Assembly: GCA_030147525.1 (NCBI GenBank)
Contig: JASBVF010000002.1
Location: forward strand, 248,001-312,000
Direction of reading: 5' to 3'
Length of the DNA stretch: 64,000 bases
Source of the DNA: Bacteroidota bacterium
Lineage (GTDB): Bacteria > Bacteroidota > Bacteroidia > Chitinophagales > Saprospiraceae
The notes beneath the pieces were generated by a model. The model was not told the DNA's origin. It worked only from the letters and a program-made list of their open reading frames with translations, and searched no databases. Position 1 is the stretch's first letter. The number at the start of each line of letters is the position of its first letter. This document shows, piece by piece, positions 33,142 to 41,788 of the stretch. Position numbers and translations under genes: made by a program.

Positions 33142-34923
33142 ATGTTACAAAAACTCGGCCTCACCCTATTCGTCATCGCCCTGCTTACTTTCACCCTCAT
33201 GCTGGGTCTTGACCGCTACCGCCTCACACCGGAAAGCCTCGGCGTGACCAATGAATTTCACAAAAAAGAAATCCTCGCACAGGCGGAAGCCACCGGCATG
33301 CTGGGTAAGGAGTATGCTACTACCTTCGGTTTCACCGCCGATTTAAAAAGTGCCGTCAAAAAAGCGCAGCAAAACCTCGCCAGCAAAACCATCCCCGAAG
33401 GCGTCAGCGAGTGGGATTTTAAAATCGGCGACTGGGCGGTGAAGGAGTACGTTTTTCAAACTACAAAAAAATCAGGCGTGGGGCTGGTGTCGCAAAATCC
33501 CTGGGTGTTTTTCCTGCTCACCATCGGGCTGGCCATTTTCGGGGGACTGCTCTACATTTTACCCAAATTTCAGGGTTTGCCGGGCATCAAAAACAACCAC
33601 ATCTACCACCGCCCGATGACACGGGGACTGAAAGTGGGGCTGCGGGGTTTCTTCCTCGGCGCTACGATCATCGGGGTCATCGTGTACGGCTTTTTTTACA
33701 CCAGCGGCGACCTGCTCTGGCCTATCGTTACGACAGTTATTGCGCTGATAATCATCGGGTTGGTAAAGTTTTATGAAAAACAGCGAAAGCTCGACGGCGA
33801 CCGCTCCGCTTCGCCGGACCTGACAGGCTGGCTCGGCGTTTTGACGGGCATTTACCTGATCGGGTTTTACATTTTGCTTTACTGGTCGCCACAAACGGTG
33901 GCACCGTGGATTGCGATGGTGGACCCGCTGAGCCGGGCCTTGAGCGGCAATCCGGCGAGCCAGTGGTTTCTTTACGGCGTGCTTTACACGCTCGTCATTT
34001 TGGTGATGGGCGTACGGATGATCGCCAAATACCGGCACAACCGGTATCAAATCATTCGCACTTTCTCGGTGATGTTTTTCCAGACGGCATTTGCGTTTTT
34101 GATTCCTGAAATTTTGGTGCGGCTCAACCAGCCGTATTTCGATTTTAAAAATATCTGGCCGCTGAATTACTCGTTCTTTTTCGACTACAACCTCGATAAC
34201 CTGATTTCCAGCGGCGGGCTTGGCATTTTCATGCTCGTCTGGGGTATTGCGCTCATTGTGATCGCTGTGCCGGTCATCACTTATTTTTATGGAAAACGCT
34301 GGTACTGCTCTTGGGTCTGTGGCTGCGGTGGCCTGGCGGAGACACTCGGCGATCCCTACCGGCAGCTTTCTGACAAAAGCCTGAAAGCCTGGCGTTACGA
34401 GCGCTGGATCGTTCACGGGGTACTCGCCGCCGCCGTGGTGATGACGGCGATGGTGCTGTACACCTATTTCACCGGCTCGTCAAATATCCTGTTCTTGAGC
34501 AGCGACTCCGTTCGATCGTGGTACGGATTTTTGATCGGGGCTGCCTTCGCCGGGGTGGTCGGTACGGGATTTTACCCGCTGATGGGCAACCGGGTCTGGT
34601 GCCGTTTCGGGTGTCCGCTGGCGGCTTACCTGGGGCTGGTGCAGCGTTTCAAAAGTCGCTTCCGCATTACGGTGAACGGCGGTCAGTGCATCAGTTGCGG
34701 CAATTGTTCCACTTACTGTGAAATGGGTATCGACGTGCGCCACTACGCCCAGCGGGGGCAGGATGTGGTGCGGGCTTCGTGCGTGGGTTGCGGCGTGTGT
34801 GCGGCGGTATGTCCCCGTGGCGTGCTTCGTTTGGAAAATGCGGCGGAAGATATTTCTGACAGGACGAAAGAACTGAGGGTGATACACATCAAAGAAGGAG
34901 AAGTAGGGTTGGTGAATAGATAA
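33142..34923 (+). CDS. Polytopic membrane protein with two 4Fe-4S clusters (NapH/NosR-like)
   Basis: 593 residues with about eight hydrophobic helices. Two membrane-associated cysteine motifs, CSWVCGCGG (C389, C393, C395) and CRFGCPLAAY (C487, C491), resemble the CX3CP motifs of NapH/NosR. Two classic 4Fe-4S motifs follow at the C-terminus: CX2CX2CX3C at 516-526 and again at 547-557. The first cysteine motif lacks the usual Pro. Proteins of this family move electrons between quinol or cytoplasmic donors and the periplasm. The preceding gene encodes a FAD oxidoreductase 27 bases away. No nitrate, nitrous oxide or methylamine gene is near, so the terminal acceptor is unknown. Confidence 0.85.
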   Translation: MLQKLGLTLFVIALLTFTLMLGLDRYRLTPESLGVTNEFHKKEILAQAEATGMLGKEYATTFGFTADLKSAVKKAQQNLASKTIPEGVSEWDFKIGDWAVKEYVFQTTKKSGVGLVSQNPWVFFLLTIGLAIFGGLLYILPKFQGLPGIKNNHIYHRPMTRGLKVGLRGFFLGATIIGVIVYGFFYTSGDLLWPIVTTVIALIIIGLVKFYEKQRKLDGDRSASPDLTGWLGVLTGIYLIGFYILLYWSPQTVAPWIAMVDPLSRALSGNPASQWFLYGVLYTLVILVMGVRMIAKYRHNRYQIIRTFSVMFFQTAFAFLIPEILVRLNQPYFDFKNIWPLNYSFFFDYNLDNLISSGGLGIFMLVWGIALIVIAVPVITYFYGKRWYCSWVCGCGGLAETLGDPYRQLSDKSLKAWRYERWIVHGVLAAAVVMTAMVLYTYFTGSSNILFLSSDSVRSWYGFLIGAAFAGVVGTGFYPLMGNRVWCRFGCPLAAYLGLVQRFKSRFRITVNGGQCISCGNCSTYCEMGIDVRHYAQRGQDVVRASCVGCGVCAAVCPRGVLRLENAAEDISDRTKELRVIHIKEGEVGLVNR

Positions 34924-34939
34924 ATTGAAAGAATTAGCC

Positions 34940-34947
34940 TACTTTTG
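34940..34947 (+). promoter_or_regulatory. Putative -7 box for the HNH gene pair
   Basis: TACTTTTG, an exact TAnnTTTG, lies 26 bases before the ATG at 34974, so the pair probably has its own promoter rather than reading through from the Fe-S gene. No TTTG lies at ideal spacing. Confidence 0.45.
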
Positions 34948-34973
34948 AAAGGCATTTTTCAAAAAAAACAGAA

Positions 34974-35405
34974 ATGGCTTCTTCAGCTTCAAACATCGGG
35001 CAAAAAACAGATTTGGAAACTATCTTGGAGAGCATCTCCAGGTTAGATACGCCTGCTTTAGAGGTAATTGCTCAAAATGTGAATAGCCTGGTAGCTCAAC
35101 GGAAAGTGAAACGGGTTTCAAAAAGAGAATCTGAGCTCATTAAAAAAATTACAGGTGGAGGCCCGTCTTTGAAATTACAGGTGCGCTACAAAGAACTCGC
35201 TCAAAAATTGGTGGATGAAGAAATTACGGAGCAGGAGCATGAAGAAATGCTGCTCCTGATCCAAAAAAATGAAGCCTGGGCTGTTGAACGGTTACAGTTT
35301 TTAATTGAATTATCCCACCTTAGAAATCGCAGTCTTCCAGAGGTTATGGAGCAGTTAGGGGTCAAGCCGCCAGAGGTGATTATTCCTGCTGTGTATCATG
35401 ATTGA
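34974..35405 (+). CDS. Conserved hypothetical protein paired with an HNH nuclease
   Basis: 143 residues, almost wholly helical, with a charged coiled-coil-like middle (QVRYKELAQKLVDEEITEQE) and a C-terminal segment IELSHLRNRSLPEVMEQLGV that looks like a small helix-turn-helix. I do not recognise a named family. Its last 8 bases overlap the start of the HNH gene, so translation is coupled and the two products probably act together, for example as partner or inhibitor of the nuclease. Base composition is more A/T-rich than in the flanking Fe-S and transporter genes, which suggests separate acquisition. Confidence 0.65.
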   Translation: MASSASNIGQKTDLETILESISRLDTPALEVIAQNVNSLVAQRKVKRVSKRESELIKKITGGGPSLKLQVRYKELAQKLVDEEITEQEHEEMLLLIQKNEAWAVERLQFLIELSHLRNRSLPEVMEQLGVKPPEVIIPAVYHD

Positions 35406-35802
35406 TAAAAATAAAATTATAGCCAGGGCGGGTGGGAGATGCGAGTACTGCAAATATCCAGCGAAATACAGCCCCTCTCCATTCGTCATGGAGCACGTTA
35501 TTCCGCTTGCTGCCGGCGGTGAAACTTCAGAGGAAACCCTGGCCTATTCCTGCCAGGGCTGTAATGGGCATAAATATGTTAAAATCAACGCTATCGATCC
35601 GGTTTCAGGTGAACTCGTCATGCTCTATCATCCTCGTCAGCAGCCATGGGAAGAACATTTTACATGGAGTGACGATAAATTGAGCATAATAGGTTTGACG
35701 CCGGCAGGCCGTGCAACAGTCAAAGCTTTACATTTGAATCGTTCCGAAGTCGTCAATCTTCGGAAAATAACGATCCGAACTGGCGAACACCCACCGGAAT
35801 AG
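35398..35802 (+). CDS. HNH endonuclease
   Basis: 134 residues with an HNH/treble-clef zinc nuclease at residues about 8-62: CEYC supplies two zinc cysteines, MEHVIPLAAGG the conserved His of the catalytic centre, and CQGCNGHK the second cysteine pair with the Asn-His of the motif. A C-terminal region of 70 residues (LSIIGLTPAGRATVKAL) is unassigned. The gene overlaps the preceding one by 8 bases. Stand-alone HNH proteins of this kind appear in defence, mobile and repair contexts; nothing here decides between them. Confidence 0.85.
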   Translation: MIDKNKIIARAGGRCEYCKYPAKYSPSPFVMEHVIPLAAGGETSEETLAYSCQGCNGHKYVKINAIDPVSGELVMLYHPRQQPWEEHFTWSDDKLSIIGLTPAGRATVKALHLNRSEVVNLRKITIRTGEHPPE

Positions 35803-35836
35803 CAGGTGAAAATGCCATTTCCGGTAAACTTCCGCC

Positions 35837-35865
35837 TTGCACCATCCAAAAATCAATTACCTTTG
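35837..35865 (+). promoter_or_regulatory. Promoter of the CNNM/CorC-type gene
   Basis: TTG at 35837-35839 and TACCTTTG at 35858-35865 with an 18-base spacer, close to the Bacteroidota consensus. The -7 box ends 73 bases before the ATG. Confidence 0.6.
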
Positions 35866-35938
35866 CCGCTGATTCTTAACAAATTGTGGCTTTCACCGTA
35901 AAAAGAGAAATTCTCCAACTGACGACAGCCAACCATCC

Positions 35939-37267
35939 ATGGTTACAGATATATTTATTACTATTTTCCTGGTCTTGTTAAACGGATTTTTTGTGGCGGC
36001 TGAATTCGCCATCGTCAAAGTCCGCCTTTCCCAGATTCAGGTTCGTTCCGAAAAAAGCATGACCGCTCGCCTGTCCGAAAGCATCGTGGAAAATCTCGAT
36101 GCCTACCTTGCTGCTACTCAGCTGGGTATCACACTGGCGAGTCTTGGCCTCGGTTGGGTCGGCGAGCCGATCGTTGCGAAGATGATAATGGATTTCATGG
36201 GCCTGTTTGACCTGGCCATTTCAGAGGCTACTGCTCATTCAATCGCACTGCCCATTGCTTTTGCGCTGATCACCGTGCTGCACATCGTTTTCGGCGAACT
36301 TGCGCCGAAGTCGCTGGCCATTCGCCACCCGATCAACACGACGCTGGCGGTGGCGTTCCCGTTGCGCATTTTTCACCTGATTTTCCGGCCGTTTATCTGG
36401 TTGTTGAACGGCTTTGCCAATTTCATACTCAAACTCGTCGGCCTCGATCCGGTGCCGCACGAGGGAATCCATTCGGAGGAAGAGCTTAAGCTGATCATTG
36501 CCGAAAGTGCCGAAGGCGGCGCTATTGAAGCCTCAGAGCGTGAACTGATTCAGAATGTATTTGATTTTGACGACCGTTTTATTTGGCAAATCCTTCGGCC
36601 ACGCACACAAATTGCGGCCATCGAAGTGGATATGAGTATCGATGCAGCCATCGAATTTTCCATTCAGGAAGGCTACTCCCGTTTCCCGGTGTATCAGGAT
36701 AGCATCGATAAAATTTTAGGCTTCGTTCATACAAAAGACCTGCTGCTGCTTTCCCGCCAGAAAAACGGGAAGAAAATCAAGGACATCCTGCGCCCGGTGC
36801 TGTACGTTTCCTCCAACAAAAAAGTCATCCAACTGCTTCGGCAATTTCAGAAGGAACACGTTCAACTTGCTGTTGTCGTCAACGAATTTGGAGGCACGGT
36901 GGGAATCGTGACGCTGGAAGACATCATTGAAGAGTTGGTGGGTGAAATTCAGGACGAATACGACACGGAAACCCCGATCGTCGAGGTGGCGGAAGACAAT
37001 GTTTTTAAAATTCAGGCACAAAATCCGCTGGATGAAATCAACGATTTTATTCCGTCTCCATTTCCTGAAGGGGAGGAGTACCATACCCTGTCCGGCCTGA
37101 TTCTCAAGGTAGCAGAGGAAATTCCGGAAGAAGGCGAAATCGTTAACATCGGAGACTATAAAATCAAGATTTTGAAGATGTTTCAGGCAAGCCCTGAGGT
37201 GGTGGAAGTGCACTACAAGCCTAACGAAAAGGAATCGGAGAAACTTTCAGAAACTGAAGAAAAGTAG
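35939..37267 (+). CDS. CNNM-type (DUF21-CBS-CorC_HlyC) membrane transporter
   Basis: 442 residues. The N-terminal DUF21/CNNM membrane domain (about 1-190) has four hydrophobic helices and the conserved ATQLGITLASLGLGWVGEP and FGELAPKSLAI segments. A CBS pair follows (about 205-335; SRFPVYQDSIDKILGFVHTK, GGTVGIVTLEDIIEELVGEI), then the CorC_HlyC domain (about 350-430). Relatives such as CorB and CNNM export magnesium and sense ATP through the CBS pair; older annotations call them hemolysins. It ends 2 bases before the convergent membrane protein gene. Confidence 0.92.
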   Translation: MVTDIFITIFLVLLNGFFVAAEFAIVKVRLSQIQVRSEKSMTARLSESIVENLDAYLAATQLGITLASLGLGWVGEPIVAKMIMDFMGLFDLAISEATAHSIALPIAFALITVLHIVFGELAPKSLAIRHPINTTLAVAFPLRIFHLIFRPFIWLLNGFANFILKLVGLDPVPHEGIHSEEELKLIIAESAEGGAIEASERELIQNVFDFDDRFIWQILRPRTQIAAIEVDMSIDAAIEFSIQEGYSRFPVYQDSIDKILGFVHTKDLLLLSRQKNGKKIKDILRPVLYVSSNKKVIQLLRQFQKEHVQLAVVVNEFGGTVGIVTLEDIIEELVGEIQDEYDTETPIVEVAEDNVFKIQAQNPLDEINDFIPSPFPEGEEYHTLSGLILKVAEEIPEEGEIVNIGDYKIKILKMFQASPEVVEVHYKPNEKESEKLSETEEK

Positions 37268-37269
37268 GG

Positions 37270-38673
37270 TTAATCTTTGATTTCGACATACCTGCCCGGC
37301 CCGGGGTCGTAATATTTTTCATTCAGGTCTTCAATTTCTATCGCCTTAAACGGCGACAGAAAATAATGATCCTCGCCCAGCAAATCCCTGTATTTTTCAA
37401 AATCGGGAAGAATCAGCAGCGTCCTGGCGGCCTGCGGGTTTTTCATGGCAGACAAATGCATGGCTGTGAACGGAACTCCCCACTCCATGATTACGGTGTC
37501 CATCGGGGCGTTTTCTTTTTTTAATAAAAAACGGTTGGTGCTCAACACTTCTGACCTCTCTGTTTCAGTTTCAATCCAGTGAAACAAACGGTCGAAGGTT
37601 TGATGATTCCAGGCTATAGTGGCAAGACGAAGAACCATCAAGCCTGCAAAAAGACCGCCTGTATACCGCCCGATTTTTTTGTGTTGAAATGCCGGAACCA
37701 CATCAAATAAAAACGGAACTGCCACAAAAATGCTCAGGGGCAGGTAAGTCACTTCCGAGTAAAACCGATACTGTGCCTGTGGGTCAGAAATGTTGTAGAG
37801 AAGCAGAAAACCCAGCGAAAATGCCCACATGAGGCCCGGCTTCAGCCATTCTTTTTTCATGAAATAAAAAACGCTGACGGCCAGCAACAGCAGCGGCAGC
37901 ATGTAGTAGTAGAGCAGGCAACGTTTCAAAAAAATCAAGTTGGCGGGAATTGTGTGGAAATTCGGGAAGTAAGTTTCCCAGTTGTTTCGGAAATCAATCT
38001 GCTTGGCAGCTTCGTACCAGTTGGTGAAATACACAGACTTGACTGCCGCAATTACCACAAAAGCCCCCAGAAAGCTGAGATACCGCCAGTGTTTTAACCC
38101 TTTGATTTTCAACCCAAAAAAAAGCCAGAGAAACAGAAAAAAAATAAGCGAAAGCTTGTGAGAAAACCCTACCGATACCATCAGGGGCAACATTAGAGCC
38201 CATTGCCAGCCTTTCCTCAAAGCAGGGTCGTAAAGCACGATGCCGAATGTGAGCAAGAGCAACGAAAGCCCAATGTAAAACTCGCTCTGCATGTGGTAAA
38301 ATGTATCGAAGGAGATCAGCGTAAACAGAAAAATCAGCACCCAGCCGAGCAAATCGTTTTTTAAATATTTCACCAGCAGATGGTAGACCAGCAAATGAAA
38401 CAAAATGTAAGCTGCCGAAAAACCCATCGCCAGCGTCCATAGCGGAGCGCCCAGTTTCAACAAAAAGTAAGGGAGGATTTGCGGGATACCCGTTACGAAA
38501 CGGTAATGGTAAATCTGAATCGCCTCTTCGTTAATCAGGTTGAAAAGCTGAAATCCGGCATCCATGAAAAACGCCCGCTCCTTGTAAAAAACAAGCGACA
38601 GCACGAGCATGGCAAGCCAGACGGCATAACCAGTTTTTCGTAAAATTTGATGTTGAAATGGAGTTGACAGCAT
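37270..38673 (-). CDS. Multi-spanning membrane protein, glycosyltransferase-like topology
   Basis: 467 residues from the ATG at 38673 with about ten to eleven hydrophobic helices. An early large-loop segment (KERAFFMDAGFQLFNLINEE) containing an acidic residue after the first helix, and a soluble C-terminal domain of about 100 residues (WIETETERSEVLS onward), resemble GT-C type glycosyltransferases or other O-antigen-pathway membrane proteins, but no diagnostic motif is present. A TTG at 38706 would overlap the stop of the repressor gene by 4 bases and is an alternative start. Either way it is probably co-transcribed with that repressor gene. Confidence 0.6.
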   Translation of the reverse strand: MLSTPFQHQILRKTGYAVWLAMLVLSLVFYKERAFFMDAGFQLFNLINEEAIQIYHYRFVTGIPQILPYFLLKLGAPLWTLAMGFSAAYILFHLLVYHLLVKYLKNDLLGWVLIFLFTLISFDTFYHMQSEFYIGLSLLLLTFGIVLYDPALRKGWQWALMLPLMVSVGFSHKLSLIFFLFLWLFFGLKIKGLKHWRYLSFLGAFVVIAAVKSVYFTNWYEAAKQIDFRNNWETYFPNFHTIPANLIFLKRCLLYYYMLPLLLLAVSVFYFMKKEWLKPGLMWAFSLGFLLLYNISDPQAQYRFYSEVTYLPLSIFVAVPFLFDVVPAFQHKKIGRYTGGLFAGLMVLRLATIAWNHQTFDRLFHWIETETERSEVLSTNRFLLKKENAPMDTVIMEWGVPFTAMHLSAMKNPQAARTLLILPDFEKYRDLLGEDHYFLSPFKAIEIEDLNEKYYDPGPGRYVEIKD

Positions 38674-38702
38674 TGAATTTTCGTTCTCGCTTCCCTTCTT
38701 CC

Positions 38703-39422
38703 TCAATTAATCGCATGTGAAGTCAACCTGCATTTGACTTTTAATATCTGGCGAATATCCTCAAGATCCACTTCGTAGGGCTTGTAAACGGCACTGTTGT
38801 CAGAAATGAGCCGAACCTGCGAAATCGTATTTTCATCCTTTATCTGTTGAATGCGCTTCGCAACGACCACATCTGTCACGACGACATAAACGTTGTTGTC
38901 CCGCATCGGGTCGCCCCTTTCCAGTGGTTCACAGACGACGATATCGCCGTTGGTGATGGTGGGGTACATGCTATCACCGTTGATTTCGAAAGCGATGAGG
39001 TTTCCTTCGAGGTTGGGAATGGAGAACTTGGGAAGTTCGGAGAGAAAACCTTCATCATGATGTTCGAGGGCGTAGCCTGCCATTGCCCTGTTGGGTACGA
39101 GCGTGATGTTCATTCGTCCGCCGAAAAAACGGTCGTCCATCGAGCGGGTCGGCACAGCGCTGTCAGAAGAAAAGTTACCCATGAACATAGCGTCGTTAAA
39201 TCCAAACATGAAGTTGGCATCGACGTTGTAAGCTTCAAACAATTTGTGTAGTTGGTCTACCGTAATATTCCGGTCTCCTTTGAGAATACTGTTGATGACG
39301 TGGTTGTAAGTGCCAAGTTGTTTGGCAATATCTGACTTGCCTTTGATCAAATTCTTTTTTTCCAGCTCTTCGAATACCTTCCTAAACCGTTGATTAACAA
39401 TGTTATCAGAAAAATTTCCCAT
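38703..39422 (-). CDS. XRE-type repressor with LexA-like S24 peptidase domain
   Basis: 239 residues. An N-terminal helix-turn-helix (about 10-65; KSDIAKQLGTYNHVINSILK) is joined to an S24 domain (about 105-235). Catalytic Ser151 lies in NGDSMYPTITNGD and Lys189 in VVVAKRIQQ; Ala115-Gly116 in AMAGYA sits 36 residues before the serine, close to the spacing of the LexA self-cleavage site. This suggests a repressor inactivated by autocleavage under stress. It is divergent from a glucosaminidase gene; the shared intergenic region contains three phased GTTTT repeats over a promoter. It could be a phage-type repressor, but no phage genes are near. Confidence 0.85.
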   Translation of the reverse strand: MGNFSDNIVNQRFRKVFEELEKKNLIKGKSDIAKQLGTYNHVINSILKGDRNITVDQLHKLFEAYNVDANFMFGFNDAMFMGNFSSDSAVPTRSMDDRFFGGRMNITLVPNRAMAGYALEHHDEGFLSELPKFSIPNLEGNLIAFEINGDSMYPTITNGDIVVCEPLERGDPMRDNNVYVVVTDVVVAKRIQQIKDENTISQVRLISDNSAVYKPYEVDLEDIRQILKVKCRLTSHAIN

Positions 39423-39435
39423 TTTAAATAAAAAA

Positions 39436-39481
39436 GTTTTAAAAAAGATTTGGTTTTAAAAACAAAATGTTTTTAAATTTG
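39436..39481. promoter_or_regulatory. Candidate repressor operator overlapping the glucosaminidase promoter
   Basis: GTTTTAAAAA occurs at 39436 and 39453, and GTTTTTAAAT at 39469, with start-to-start distances of 17 and 16 bases. A 9-bp dyad (39455-39463 with 39469-39477, 5-base spacer) is formed by the last two. The -7 box TAAATTTG (39474-39481) with TTTG at 39449-39452 overlaps it, so a bound repressor would block transcription toward 39562. Confidence 0.55.
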
Positions 39482-39561
39482 CCCTTGTAAGGACGTTGCA
39501 ACAACAAGAACGTGCAAAAGGAAGCTCTAAGATACAAATAGTTTTCCTAAACCGTGAAATT

Positions 39562-40461
39562 ATGAGATCGAATCAACAGAAAAGTTTCTATTCAGGTGAC
39601 GGCCATGCCCGTTACAGCAACCCATACACTGCAAAAAAGAGCATGACGAACGGTAGTCAGGGAGTTGAACTACCCGGCGCTGTCATCCTCTGGATACTTC
39701 GCAAACTCCTGCTTTTGATCGAAAGATTGATAGTCATCGTGAAATACCAGTTTTATAAAAATACGGCCGTTGCCCCCAGTAAGATAAAAGTACCCGTTTT
39801 TAAATTAGGATTTATCGCCTTTGCCGGCTACCTGGTTTTTAGTGGAAACCTATCCCTGACAGTCGGCTCCGGCAACGAACAAAGAGCTCACCTTGGCAGC
39901 GCCATGGTGGAAGAAGTGTCGAACAAACAACCCCGTGAAAAAACCGGAGCCTGGTCGCAGATCACCTCCATTTTTGAAAAGAAAGACTACTTCGCTGATG
40001 CCCCCGGCGATGACGAGGAAGCCAAGCGTGTAAAAGCCTACATCCGGCGCTTCAAAGACGTGGCCATACAGGAAAAGGAAAAATACGGCATCCCGGCGAG
40101 CGTAAAAATGGCGCAGGCGATCGTGGAAAGCAACTCGGGAACAAGCAGACTTTCGACAAGCACAAACAATCATTTCGGAATTAAATGTTTTTCACGGACT
40201 TGCAAAAAAGGCCACTGCTCTAACTTCGGCGACGACACGCACAAAGATTTTTTCCGGAAATATGATTCATCCTGGGAAAGCTGGCGCTCCCACAGCAAGC
40301 TGATCGTGACCGGCAAATACAAAACACTATTAAAACATGGCGACGACTACCGCCAATGGGCGCACGGACTTAAAAAACTTGGCTATGCAACAGCCAAACA
40401 CTATGATCAGACTTTGATTAACATGATTGAAAAGTACCACCTGGATGAACTGGACAAGTAA
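39562..40461 (+). CDS. Membrane-anchored glucosaminidase (peptidoglycan hydrolase)
   Basis: 299 residues from the ATG at 39562. The cytoplasmic start is basic and is followed by a hydrophobic segment near 80-95 (LGFIAFAGYLVFSGNLSL) that probably anchors the protein in the inner membrane. The glucosaminidase domain lies at about 150-290, with the catalytic Glu in AQAIVESNSGTSRL and NNHFGIKCFS and YDSSWESWRSHSKLI downstream. It should cleave the glycan backbone of peptidoglycan, as FlgJ- and LytG-type enzymes do. It is divergent from the S24 repressor gene and probably controlled by it. Confidence 0.85.
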   Translation: MRSNQQKSFYSGDGHARYSNPYTAKKSMTNGSQGVELPGAVILWILRKLLLLIERLIVIVKYQFYKNTAVAPSKIKVPVFKLGFIAFAGYLVFSGNLSLTVGSGNEQRAHLGSAMVEEVSNKQPREKTGAWSQITSIFEKKDYFADAPGDDEEAKRVKAYIRRFKDVAIQEKEKYGIPASVKMAQAIVESNSGTSRLSTSTNNHFGIKCFSRTCKKGHCSNFGDDTHKDFFRKYDSSWESWRSHSKLIVTGKYKTLLKHGDDYRQWAHGLKKLGYATAKHYDQTLINMIEKYHLDELDK

Positions 40462-40641
40462 GCCTTAAAAATGTCAGTTGTGCTTTACCAGTTTGACTTT
40501 CAGCACTTTAAAATCACCCGATTGTTATTCAGTCTATCGGCCCCATCAAACCAAATTCATTGAACTGGTAAATGAACATCAGGCTTTGCGCCCCCTGAAA
40601 ACCAAAAGAAATAGTAGTTTTCTCATGTATGTTCTGGGTGC

Positions 40642-40681
40642 GACCGCCCTCTGTGAACGGCAGAGGTGCGGTCTTTTTTTT
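40642..40681 (+). terminator. Intrinsic terminator after the glucosaminidase gene
   Basis: A 12-bp G/C-rich stem (GACCGCCCTCTG, 40642-40653, with 40661-40673, one bulged T) is followed by a run of eight T residues. It is at the end of a 218-base spacer in which no gene was found. Confidence 0.85.
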
Positions 40682-41750
40682 AAGCTATTACTTTCGTTTT
40701 ACGTTGAACGGAGTAGTACAGCCCTCCTGCAAGCAGCGAAGAAATCCCAACTAACATGAGAATGATGAGCAGGGTATTGGAAGTGTAGCGCTGCATCAGA
40801 AAGACCAATGCTATGAAAAAAATGTTGACCCCTGCAAGCACTGCTGTAGCCTGCGAATGTGACAGGCCGGAATCGAGCAAAAGGTGGTGAATATGTGTCC
40901 GGTCCGGATGAAGCGGGTGTTTTCCCTTCATAATCCGGGTAGTGAAAACCCGGAGTGTATCGAAAAGAGGAAGGATTAGAATGCCGATAGCGACTCCCGG
41001 GGCTGCGTTAATTTTAAAGGGATGGATATCTTCCAACAACCCATTTAGCTCTATAAAATTGATTGTGAGAATAGAACAGATCAACCCCAGCAGCAATGCG
41101 CCCGTATCGCCCATAAAAATCTGGGCAGGCGAGTAATTGTACTTTAAAAATGCAGCTGTAGCACCGGCAGCCGAGAGCGCAATGATCGCAAGGTCATATC
41201 GTTTGATGAACAAAAACCAAACACCAAGTGTGCCGGTAATAATGATCGTAAGGCTTCCGGACAGGCCATTGATGCCGTCGATCAGGTTGAGCGCATTGAT
41301 GATAACAATGATCGTAAAAATGGTAAGCACCGCACTCCAGAACGGACCGAGGTTTTCGATACCCATGATACCATAAAGGCTGGAAATTTTCACCTCGGCT
41401 TTGAAGAACAGAATGACTGCGGCAAGAACTTCCACAATCAGCTTTTTCGAAGGTGAAATAGCGTCAATGTCGTCTTTTACACCTACCAGAAAGATGAGAA
41501 TAAATGCACAAAGTACATACTGAAGCTCTCCACCGTATTGGTTAAACGGCGTCCAGAGCATGATGGAGAAAATGACACCTGCAAATATGGCGATACCGCC
41601 AAGCCTTGGCGTACTAATCGTATGAGAGCGCCGTTCGCCCGGCTCGTCGCATAGATTTTTTTTGATGGCTACCCGAATGATGGGTGGAATAACGAAATAG
41701 GTGAGCGTGAATGCTGTGATGAAGCTAATGATAACGTCGTAATCGTACAT
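40680..41750 (-). CDS. Undecaprenyl-phosphate GlcNAc-1-phosphate transferase (WecA/TagO type)
   Basis: 356 residues with about ten to eleven membrane helices, of the polyprenyl-phosphate N-acetylhexosamine-1-phosphate transferase family. Conserved cytoplasmic motifs are GVKDDIDAISPSKK (catalytic Asp pair), NLIDGINGLSG, IFMGDTGALLLG and DRTHIHHLLLDSGLS (the HXH loop that separates WecA from MraY). It starts surface polysaccharide synthesis by loading a sugar phosphate on undecaprenyl phosphate. A -7 box lies upstream on the minus strand (41781-41788). uppS, which makes the carrier lipid, is divergent from it. Confidence 0.92.
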   Translation of the reverse strand: MYDYDVIISFITAFTLTYFVIPPIIRVAIKKNLCDEPGERRSHTISTPRLGGIAIFAGVIFSIMLWTPFNQYGGELQYVLCAFILIFLVGVKDDIDAISPSKKLIVEVLAAVILFFKAEVKISSLYGIMGIENLGPFWSAVLTIFTIIVIINALNLIDGINGLSGSLTIIITGTLGVWFLFIKRYDLAIIALSAAGATAAFLKYNYSPAQIFMGDTGALLLGLICSILTINFIELNGLLEDIHPFKINAAPGVAIGILILPLFDTLRVFTTRIMKGKHPLHPDRTHIHHLLLDSGLSHSQATAVLAGVNIFFIALVFLMQRYTSNTLLIILMLVGISSLLAGGLYYSVQRKTKVIA

Positions 41751-41780
41751 GGGTGGCGTGGGGAATTAATTAAATAATCG

Positions 41781-41788
41781 CAAATTTA
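41781..41788 (-). promoter_or_regulatory. Putative -7 box of the WecA-type gene
   Basis: TAAATTTG on the minus strand, 31 bases upstream of the start at 41750. The 310-base divergent spacer (41751-42060) holds this box and the one for uppS at 41981-41988; nothing else was recognised. Confidence 0.45.

Noticed and set aside
33559-34416. 285-residue minus-strand frame inside the Fe-S membrane protein gene
   Set aside because: Antisense shadow, rich in Arg/His/Pro with no domain.
40478-40759. 93-residue plus-strand frame overlapping the terminator after the glucosaminidase gene
   Set aside because: Runs through an intrinsic terminator and into the convergent gene; no recognisable content.
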